Source: Lineus longissimus (lineage: Eukaryota; Nemertea; Pilidiophora; Heteronemertea; Lineidae). From it: a DNA stretch of 64,000 nucleotides. The DNA lies in NCBI RefSeq assembly GCF_910592395.1, contig NC_088319.1, forward strand, positions 6,758,001 to 6,822,000, given 5' to 3'. Under the pieces are notes generated by a model. That model saw only the letters and a program-made list of their open reading frames with translations, did not search any database and was not told where the DNA came from. Shown one piece after another: positions 12,085 through 22,400 of this stretch. Both the position numbers and the translations under genes were made by a program. The first letter of the stretch is position 1, and every line of letters starts with the position of its first letter.

Positions 12085-12570
12085 AAAAAAAGCGGAGGAA
12101 CTTCCGACGGGGGATTCTACACTTCTGCCGGCTTTTTTTAGCCTGTAGCAGGATTTTGCTTCTTGTAGTTTTGTACAGTTTATTTTGGGTTGTTCGTGGG
12201 CTAGGATTTGGATTGATGCTATGAATTTCACTCTAGATATGGTAATAATGGTCGATTTTGTTACTCGAAAGAAGCGATTTTGTTGAGGCAGACTGTTCCA
12301 TGTGTTGGTGAAATGTTGTCCGAAAAAAAAAGTTTCTACTAAGTGAGGTACGTCCCTGCCGCGGGTTTTAAGATCTTTGTGGCATCAATGTTGTATAAGT
12401 TGTGCGTCAACTTGTACGCTTCGATTAAGTCCCCACGGAGTCCCTGGTACTAGTGGACCTGTGTGTTTGAGGTGTTCTTTCTAAGATAGGTTCTTCATTC
12501 CAGGGGCGAGCTTGGTGGCTCGTCTCTGGATGTTTTCAATTACTGTATATCATTTTGATAGTGTGGTGCG
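12085..12570 (-). mobile_element. Jockey/CR1-group LINE 3' coding remnant, minus strand
   Basis: Reading leftwards from 12570 gives, with interruptions, IENIQRRATKLAPGMKNLS, then a GLNRSVQVDAQL-like stretch, then TRGRDVPHLVET, then FFGQHFTNTWNSLPQQ. This order is the familiar C-terminus of CR1/Jockey-group LINE polyproteins (QRRATKL...RGD...TRG...NxWNSLP). At least three stops interrupt it. The open piece 12231-11959 is its last part. Confidence 0.65.
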
Positions 12571-12571
12571 G

Positions 12572-12622
12572 TCATCCTAAACAGCGTCCACCAGCACCCA
12601 CCAGCACCCACCAGCTGGGTAT
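12572..12622 (+). mobile_element. Solitary end of a DNA transposon family
   Basis: TCATCCTAAACAGCGTCCAC followed by CAGCACCCAC repeats is nearly the same as both ends of the transposon at 54066-57657. No matching inverted end is visible nearby, so this is a lone terminus. Confidence 0.6.
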
Positions 12623-12939
12623 ATAATGACGCGAATTGTGATTTGGACTGACCAAGCGCTAGGGTTGTGTAAAGAAAAGAATGTGTAGTAAAAGTGTTTG
12701 GAACAGATTGAAATAAAACTGAGAATAATAAGTGCGAAAATTAAGACTGAACTGATGTGGTCTATGGGCTTGATTTATTGGATGCCTGTGCCTTGCTGTA
12801 GGAGGCTAGGGTAGGTGAATTCACTGTTCTCTCAGCCAGCTCGTTCCATGGTCCGAGTCCTTGGAAAAAAAGAATACTTAAAATTATGGGGTTTCTGTGC
12901 AGAGCTGGAGGAAGCGAATATTATCCCCTGATTTTTCTC

Positions 12940-13310
12940 AAGATGCATCCAAACAATGTGCTCCCCAGACAATTTTGATACTTAACTTTGTATCTAAACA
13001 GGAGTATGCTCCCCAAGAAAATTTAGGATGCGATTGCCATGTATATCGGCGTTTAAACAGGCGTGCGCTCCTGGCAGAAAATATTGAAAACCTAGAAAGT
13101 AATAGATGAGATTCTTGTTATCTCGGCATCCAAACAGGAGTGTGCTCCCGCAGAAAATTTTGAAATAATACAATAGACAGCCATATGATTTGATCTATTT
13201 CCAAGCATCTCGGCTTTCAGTTGTACAGGAGTGCGCTCCCTCATACAATTTTGAAAATGTATAGAGACACTATTTCCAAACTACTCGGCATCTAACAGGA
13301 TTGCGCTTGG
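12940..13310 (+). repeat. Spaced array of six AACAGGAGTGTGCTCC-like motifs
   Basis: Cores begin at about 12951, 12996, 13055, 13132, 13223 and 13293. Most have the form AACAGGAGTGYGCTCC, are preceded by CTCGGCATC and followed by an AGAAAATTTTGA-like stretch. Spacing is irregular (45-91 bases), so this is a degenerate higher-order repeat. It ends about 100 bases before the first coding exon of the four-membrane-segment gene. Confidence 0.7.
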
Positions 13311-13410
13311 ACACTTGGATGTCGGACTTTCTCAAGGGGTTTACTTGCAGAAAAACAATTTATACCTAACGATGTCATCATTTAAACTGTTGTGTTTCCT
13401 TACACTACAG

Positions 13411-13490
13411 ATCAAGATGTGGTTCTACCTTTGGCCTCACACAGTTTACCACCTGATGAGGTGGTTCCCACGAAACAACAGAGTCAAGGC
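13411..13490 (+). CDS. Exon with start codon, four-TM gene
   Basis: The acceptor TTCCTTACACTACAG ends at 13410. Six untranslated bases precede the ATG at 13417, and the donor GTAAGT starts at 13491. The exon leaves two bases of an alanine codon (phase 2) that the next exon completes. This compatibility is the reason for choosing this start. Confidence 0.72.
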
Positions 13491-16400
13491 GTAAGTTAAT
13501 CTTGGGCAGACAAATGAATATACCAATGTATAATCTCCTGAGTTCTGATAGTGCTTGTTGTTGTTGGAGATTGAGAGATTTGCTCCACAGAACTCTGTCA
13601 ACAATGATGCAAACATGCATTGATTGATTTGCTTTGCCGCTGCATTTGCGCAATGCAAAGTCCAGCTTTCTCGGATTTTCCATGGGATTGCTGCCTATCA
13701 AAAACCAAATAGCGACTGCAGACTGTGGCAGAGGTTAGCTCGAGCAATGTACTATCTATTTTACTGTATAGAATTAGTTGACATTTTGTCCCTGAGCTGT
13801 GGAAACTAGTAATAAATGAAAGTTGTCAGTAACATTGTGTTTGTTGAATCCGTCAATTTCGAAAAGTGAAGTGTCCTAAAACTTTCTCGTGTGAAATCCT
13901 CCACTTGTTCAGATGACAACAATGTTCCTAAAAGTGAGTATTACCTTAAATGATATGATTGTTCTAACAAAACCTGCAGATTATCATGCAAGATCTTCTT
14001 TCTTCCAGGAGAGTTGTTGTGATCCTGTTCACACTGGCACTGTTGGTGCCACAGTTTGTCATTCTGTTCCAGCCTCACACAGGCAGGTATTGTGGAGGAC
14101 ATCTGCTTGAGCTGCTCATCACTGGAGTTGTGCTTTCATTCCTTATGGCCGGTAGGTAAATGTTTAGAAAATAAGTAGTTGAGTAATGAAGGTTACAAAT
14201 ATGTTTGTTTGAAATGTTTATTTTGAACGTCGATCAAACCGCTGCACCAGTCTGTATGTTTTCAAAGAAAATTACTGGCTTATATACATGTACTCTTAGA
14301 TACTGAATCTGAATTCAACATGCTAAAACGATGAAAGAAAATAAGAACCATTTATAAAGATGGTAAACCAAGAAATATTTGTTGCCCTTTGGTTTTGCAC
14401 CAATTTGGATGACCTCGTACTTCCGTCTCGACTACATCAGTCATGCGGAATTTTGGATCGTGAAAATGCACTGTTTTCTACCTTCAGAACACAATTAAAT
14501 ATTCTCATCATGCTGATCATAATATCCTGAAAGGACAGCATGAAGAAAACAATGGAGATTACTGTGGTATTCACTGTAAGTCCACACTCCAAACTAGTAA
14601 ATTTTGTGTGTGGCTCTGGCGGTTTGCTATTGGGTTTTTCTATTTCGCACTCGCAGCCCATAAATTCCAAAATTAGCTGTTTAAAGGACCATTGGTATTA
14701 TTAAGGGCAATATTACCCAGCTGTCGGCTGCCCAGTCACCTCCTATTATACATGAGAAGTTCCCATCAACAAATTGCACAAAAAAAAGAAAAATTCAAAA
14801 TCTCACTGAATTATCGCGCTATTCCGACGTTGACTCTGATTTGACCCGTTTAGCTCTCCATGCATCGACTCTTTCCACGTGGAACAATGCACCAGTAAGG
14901 TGTTCCCTGGAGCTAGGAACTACCCCTTGACGTCATGGTGCTGGTATCGATTTTCCGACGCCACGATGATGGCGCTTGATAACACCGCAGTTGCGACGAT
15001 AAATAGAAATGACGTTGCGTCTTAATAGCAGGGTGACGTGAACTCGGATCTCGGTGTGCCTCCACGTGCTGGGAAAGGAATTTCGCGCCAGGACTCGCGC
15101 GTACTGAAAATAACGAATAACACATTTCTCTACTATCTAAGAGCTGAAACAAAATTGGAAAAGCATCAAACACGTTCAGAAAAATAGTTTACTGATGAAA
15201 TAGGAGAAGAACAATTATGCTCCAGTAGTAATCCCAATGGTCCTGTAAATGTAACACAAAACATGCAAAAATAAAAGGGACGTAAATATTTTTCGGGTTC
15301 ACAGTACTTATGAGATTATTGAATCACAACTTCTTTTCGGTATTCTCAAAATGTGATTGTGAGCTGACCTTTGTATGAAAAGCTGACTGACTTTTAATTA
15401 GGATTTTTAAGCAGAGTTTCCTTCCCATGCTTAAGAGTAATAATAGTCTTAATCTACATTTGGTAAAGGACAAAGCTATTAACTGCACACCCCCCCCCCC
15501 CAAATTTCAAAAGCCTAATGTAGTAAAGACAAGTATAGATTAATCTATTCTTGGTAACAAATGTACTGCTTTTGAGTGGGTTCAGTTGAGGTGGCTTATT
15601 TAATATTATTTCATTTAAGGTTTCTCCATCATCTTCTCCATCATGGATCCAGTGGCCAACCAAATTAAGATTGCCTTCCATGTGTCTGGTGTGATCAACT
15701 TGTTGTATCTTGTTTCTTGTACAGTTCTTTTCTTTACCAAGTCAGCTGATTGTGTAAGTATTGCTGATGTCTCTGGTTGGTGCCAGTTAATTCAAATATC
15801 TGGATGTGTAGAGTCTTGGTGTTGAATATTTCAGGGAATTCAACTGGAAACAAAAAAGTAAGGTCTGCTTCTAATTTTAGAGGATGAGTTTTAAAAATGA
15901 TGATAGTATGAGTTTCTTGCGAATGACTTTTCCATGGAGACATGGACATGGGCCATAAAAGGCCATGGTCCAAGAAACCTGGTTTTGGTCCTGCTCACTA
16001 AAACTTCCGATATGAAAGGCTGCCATTTCTTATACCGGTAAACAAATTTTATGGCTCTATCCCTATTGGTGATGTTATGTTAGTGCAAATACTATCACAC
16101 TTGTAACTTCAAGTCTGTATGATAACTTTAGGACTCGCTGATTGTGTCATCAATTCTATTTCAGCTTGTAAACACACAAGAGCTTTACTACTACAGCTTG
16201 GCCATGCTGACACTGTCTCTCGTTGCAGCTGGTAAGTTCTTGCAATGCTGCTGTGATTAACCTATCACTTAGTCAGGATGTCTTTATATGAATTATTGAC
16301 ATATAGACGGTGGGCTTTGAGTTTGCAGTGGCCAGTCCTTAAACAAAAGATAGTGGTTGCCTCTTTTCTGTATATGAGTATTTGGGTAATATCACAAGAA

Positions 16401-19400
16401 ATAATCACTGTATGATTTTTAACTCAGCTGACAAAGTCAGCGAAGCTGGCAATATTACTAAGGGAATGGTGTCCGTCCTTCCTTCCGTCCGTGTCACTTT
16501 TGGGCATTTTGTAACCGTAAGACCTAGGCACTTTGTTGATGCTGCTAAATTAGGAGTAGCCCAAGGGGAACTCAGAAACCAAAAATCAGCACGATCCGAC
16601 CTACATTCGGCGAATGAGGTCATCGGGAAGTTTAAACTTCTTTCCTTTATACCTCGGTCCACAGAGGAAATATTGTTTTCAAATCTGGCCGAATATTTTT
16701 TAATAATTTTTCATTTTGACTTGTAGTATAGTATATTAGTATAATTATCACCGCCAGTTGGCGCTACAGGCACATTTGACTGATTTTTTTACCATTCAAA
16801 AGCCCGGGTTATGACGTATAGTTGCGCAGTTGTATTCTGCGCATTGAATTGGCCAAGGAACCAGGCTAGTTTCAGCATACTAGGCTACCCACTGTGCATG
16901 ACCAGTCTTAAGATGGAAGATTGATTTTGAAACAAGTAACCAATTTTCTGCTAAAAAGTAGTCAAGTAGGCGATATTATCACTAGTTCCTTTCAGTGGGT
17001 AGTCATAAGGTCTTTAGGGAATACTTTCAGAAATTAGTTCTTGAAAATTTGGCCACAATTCTGTGAAAACGATATCGAAAGTGCACGCTCTGTTCGCGAG
17101 AATTCCCACAGTATGTGCAGTGAATCGGCATGATTCCGTTTGCATATTAGTTTTTAGTACTACGATTCTTACATGAGTAAAAAGTAGACATTCCAAGCAA
17201 CACAATAATGTTACTCCCATAAAAATTGATTCAAAATTGACGGAGCTACGGCATTTTGTTCAGCAATTGGCAGCACTGATAAAATACATTGCATGCTAAT
17301 GCATGCCAAATGGCACACTTTAAAAAGCGCTCATTGGACAACTTCTTGCATTTCTTTATCTATGATAGATAAAGAAACGCAAGATGCATACTCCCGAAAG
17401 GTTGAGGAAAAGCTCCAAACTGAAGAAAATATGACCCCACAAGAGCAATGGGATACCATCGTGAATGCATGTTTAGAAGCCGGGAAAGAGACAATAAGCA
17501 AAGAAAGAAACAAGAAACAAAGTGAAAACAAACTAATCAAAGAACTGTCAGCAAAACAAAAGAAACTCAGAGATGATCGAAATGCAACAACAGATCATGA
17601 TAGACGGCGGGAACTACAAACAGAAAGATACGCAACTCTCAAACAAATCCACCAACTACTAGCAGAGGAGGAGAAACAGAAGATTGAAGTCAAATTAGAC
17701 GAATTAGACAGATACAAAGATGATTCCACTAAGATGTATCAAGTTATAAGGTCACTAAAATCGATCGAACCCCAGAAGAAAATACTGGTACAGGGAGAAA
17801 ACGGTTTAGCCACAAACGAAAAAGAACAAGCCGAAATCATCACCAAATTCTTCAACCAAACCTTTTGTGTAGATGGGGAGCTCGAAATACCAACAACACC
17901 CCCACAAGAAATGACGATACCTTTCACGACAAAAGAAGTAGACAACGCCATAAGAAGTCTAAAGAATGGGAAGAGTCCTGGATGTGACAACATCAAAGCC
18001 GAACTATTAAAGTACGGGCCAAAAGAACTAAGTACAAGCATAGCCAAGATACTTAACGACATAGCGAAAACAGGAACATTCCCAAGTGAAATAAAAAGAG
18101 GCATACTCATCCCCTTCCGAAACCAGGAAAACCTCAAGGACCACCAGCTAACCTATGACCTATCATCCTCCTCTCAATGATCAGAAAAATACTTGCCATC
18201 TGCATGATCCGAAGAACCGCCGAGAAAATCAACACATACATTCCACTGAGTCAAGCTGCTTACTGATCCGGTAGAAGCACCACTGAACATGTCTTCGCAT
18301 TCAAAATATTGGCAGAAAAAGCCGTAACATCAGCAGACTACACCATATACACACTCATTCTAGACATGAGTAAGGCTTTTGATACCGTGAAGAGAGAGAC
18401 CCTGTACCAAGATCTCCGTGAGATACTCCAACCAGACGAACTCCACATGATGTCACACTGAATGTAAAAGTCGGAAGCGAAGTAGGAGCAGAAATAAAGA
18501 CTAACATAGGTGTCCCACAAGGAGACTGCGCCAGTCCAATCGCCTTCACGCTATACCTTGCTAAAGCCCTAAAACCAGAACGGACAGATAGGCACTAGAA
18601 CACAACTACGCACAAACAGTAAAGACAGCCGAAGAACTCCAACCAGACCATCTCAAAGATCACACTTATGCCACACCCACAGACACATGTGTGGAAATAG
18701 ACGAGCAATATGCCGATGATATCAGCTGGATCACCACAGCCCAACACAAAAGAACAGAAAAAGAGAAGATCGTCCCGAAACAACTCAAGAAAAGAAATCT
18801 AAACGTAAACGAAACAAAGACTGAGAAGCATACCATCACAAGAAACGGAAATAATGAATGGAAACGATGCAAACTGCTCGGGAGCCTACTAGACACAGAA
18901 AAAGACATAAAACAAAGAAAAGGTTTGACCATCAGCACCTTCAACAAACTCAAGAACATCCTACAACCCTCCAAAATCGATCTCAAAACCAAACTCCGAG
19001 TATTCAACACCTACCTCCGAAGCATATTCCTCTACAATTCAGAACTATGGACCCTAACCGCCAAACTTGAACAAGAAATTGATGCCTTCCAACGTACCCT
19101 ACTAAGAAAATTACTGGGAATTAGATGGCCACAAAGGATTTCAAACGAAGACCTCAATAAGAAGACACAACTAGAACCGTGGTCCCAAGACACCAAAAGA
19201 AGGAGACTGAGCTGGTTCGGCCACTTGCTTCGATTGAGTGAAGACACCCCAGCCAGGAAAGCCTTAGACCACGTGGGCGACCAAAGCTCACGTGGCTAAA
19301 ACTCATATACCAAGATCTGAAACTCCAACCAAACCATGACATTCAACATTTGAGTATTCTGGCTGCGGATCGGCAGCATTGGAACGGTGTGATAGAGGGC

Positions 19401-22400
19401 GCCATGTCCAAATAGGACGAAAGCGTAACGACGACGACATTGGACAACGTAGGGAATCACCAGAAATGACGTCATCGCTGGTCTAAATCTTCTATTGGAA
19501 GGGGGACGAATAAAGTCACACTTAGAGGCGTTGGATCGCCTTGAAATTTTGCATGAATGGTGGTGACACCTTACCCTGATGCAACGTCTTGGTTTTGTTC
19601 AAAAAATTACTTCAGCGGAGCAGTAATGAGGGATTTTTGATCGGACACTATCAATTCTCCTTACCACCCACAGTTCTGAGCAAAGCCATTGCTGTTAAGT
19701 TATGCAGGGGCTTAATCAATTACCTGCACTCCCTGTGTGGTGAATGACATTACCTTTTGAACAAATTACAAATTACAAATTACAAATTACAAAAGTTTAT
19801 TGAATCCGTATAAAATTTACATTTTACATGGGACGAAAATACAATAAACAGAGGTGCAGTGTAGATAGAGAGTCAGAAGAAAAGAGAGCAATAAGGTATA
19901 AAAGTAATCAATAATACAGAAATTACTAAAGAGTGCAAGAGAATTGGTGGGCATTATTACAATGATTGCAGCAGTATTTTTAATAATTATAGAGCTTTCC
20001 TCACCTGAAATGCTAGATAACAGAATTTACCAGTGAGGCGAGCTACATTGCCTTCAGCAGTTAAAAGATAAATTAATAGATTTCTATTTGAAAGTTCATT
20101 TGTTAACCCAATTCGAGTTTTGTTCAAATATTTATCACGAAGGTTAGAGAGCAAAGGGCATGAACACAAAAAGTGAGTCTCATCTTCAGTTTCTTTGATT
20201 CCCAATGATAAACAGTGAGGGCACCATCTCTCATCCCTGGGGATAATAGGACGAGAGTAGCGGCCTTTCTCGATTAAAAGACAATGATTACTCAGTCTTA
20301 ATTTGGTAAAATGGGACCTGGAAAGAAAGAACAGCTGGCTGTAGGGGGATGATTGGAACAGCCGGTATACCTGCTGACCTGCTGAACCCAGGTTAATGTT
20401 ATTTTCAATCCACGATTGCAGGTCACCTGATTTTCGAGATTTCGTGGGAAATGAAATTGTAAACAAACGCATGTGTGCAGTTCAAATGTAAACAAAAATG
20501 TATTTTTGGTACTGTTGGTTGCTGGACTTGGGTTTTCTCGCAGTTAGGAGCTGGGGTCAAATTGGTGGTCTATTGTTTATGGGTGCTGTTTTAGTCAGAG
20601 CGAGCCCTTGATTATGAAGGGATTTTCAAATCGCATTCTGTGATAATGACGTCACTGCAGCTGCTGCCCTCTATTTCCCCATCGCTGAATTACAGGCAAT
20701 GTCGGACAAACGTGCGGTTTCGTAATGGATTTAGGCTTTCTAACTAGGGCAGTTAGATTCAATCTGGCACATATCCGAGTGTTGGAAATACAACATAATT
20801 GTTCAGAATATTTCTCTCTGACTCTATGGTATCATTCATGCTAAGGGGCCTTGTCCAAATTATTCGCCGAAATTCACCGGCGAATTTACGGCGAATTTTT
20901 ACAAGTTCGCCAAAATTCGCCAAAACCTCCTCAAAAATCGTCAAAAATTCGCCGGAAAGTTCAACAGAAATCGCCTAGAATTCGCCATAAAATCGCCATA
21001 AATTCGCCGAGAATTCGCCACAAATTCGCCGGAAAATCGCCACAAATTCGCCGGAAAGTTCAACAGAAATCGCCTAGAATTCGCCATAAAATCGCCATAA
21101 ATTCGCCGAGAATTCGCCATAAAATCGCCACAAATTCTCCGGAAAATCGCCAAAAATTCGCCGATAATTCGCCATAAATTCGCCGAAATTCGCCTTCAAA
21201 ATCGCCCAAACTTCGCCAAACATCGTCAGAACTTCGCCAAAATTCGCCGGAGACTTTCGGCGAATTTAAGGCGAATTTGTGGCGTTTTTGGAGCGAATTA
21301 CGGCGAATTTCGGCGAATAATTTGGACAAGGCCCCTAAAAACAATGCAGGGTCAAAGATAATTGACTTTAAAATAAGCTCAAATGCGTAGAAATAAGTGT
21401 CGACGTCTGACAGTCACGTGACTAAAACGTCATCAATATCTTATTCAAATGACCTTGTGAGCTATAAATAGTAACTTCGCGGAATGCTATTAAGGTGACC
21501 ATGGTCTTTTTATGTGCTCACCACAGCTTTCAATACTTGATGTATCTGAAGAGGCGCGCTGAACCTGACATGGCCTTATCAAGGAGCTGCTCACGGTGCT
21601 GAAATTCTAGCTTGCATGTCGACTAAGTGCCTTGCCCGTGACATTGCTAATGCTACATGTAGGAGGAGCACGCATTTTAAAGTTATAGTAGTGATAGTAC
21701 AATTGGTTCGAGCCATTTGGAAGTCGACATGTGAAGGTCTATCTGGGTTCTCCTTCTTCTCCGTATAAAAAGGGGCATATTGCTGTCAAGGAACGAGGCA
21801 TATTGACATTGCCTCATCATCTCTATCGGACCAATTGATATACTTTTATATGCACGCATACATCACGCCATTGCAGGGTCCGAGTCTGTGGACAATTGGT
21901 TTGATTAATTTGTCTCTTTGATATTGCTCCTTTATTGCATTAGATTTTCATCACAATTCAATCTATTCAAGATATAGCCAATTTGAACCTGTCTGCGCCA
22001 CGGATAGATTGGTTCCCGATCGACTCACTAGGGATACACAGCAGAGCACAATGCTAGTAAAAAATAGATTGGTTCCCGATCGACTCACTAGGGATACGCA
22101 GTAGAGCACAATGTCATTAAAAACGACCCTTTGTAATGTATTGTAAATTCCAATCACCTGCAGGACAGGTCAATTTCTCTCAATAAAATTAATTTTGTTG
22201 ACTCCTGTAATCTCTACCTTATTAAAAAAAAAAGACAGCGGTGTTAGTCCCAAACTGGTCATTTCTATTTATTTTGACCTTTGTTAAATCAGGATACCTC
22301 TCAATTACAGACAGCATTTTGTATCCTTGTGCTGTACAACCCAGCCTGGACATACTACAGTTGTCCATGGAGAAGTCACATCCTCTCTGACACTTCTTGT

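Larger units (their letters stand above)
17293..19440 (+). mobile_element. RTE-like LINE, 5' truncated, frameshifted
   Basis: The plus-strand RT element lacks its endonuclease. Frame 17293-18180 carries a Lys/Glu-rich linker and the fingers block (LKNGKSPGCDNIKAELLK). 18181-18700 is the palm, in broken frames (LILDMSKAFDTV near 18360). Frame 18691-19299 carries QYADDISW, with the catalytic YADD at 18709-18720, and the C-terminus RRRLSWFGHLLRLSEDTPAR. That C-terminal signature is common in RTE-like elements. The 3' end carries ACGACGACG near 19430. It sits in the third intron of the four-TM gene, inside the dispersed repeat. Confidence 0.8.

Noticed and set aside
11540-12122. MITE defined by the 17-base inverted match
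   Set aside because: The match falls in two LINE coding remnants (GRSVESPV), so it is better explained by opposite LINE tails than by transposon ends.
13914-13934. Possible start exon ATGACAACAATG followed by GTGAGT
   Set aside because: Its phase does not fit the exon at 14009. The required frame contains TAA, whereas the exon at 13411 fits exactly.
20851-21344. Several repetitive ORFs (IRHKIA- and ILWRILG-like)
   Set aside because: Translations of the AATTCGCC word inside the Harbinger-like MITE.
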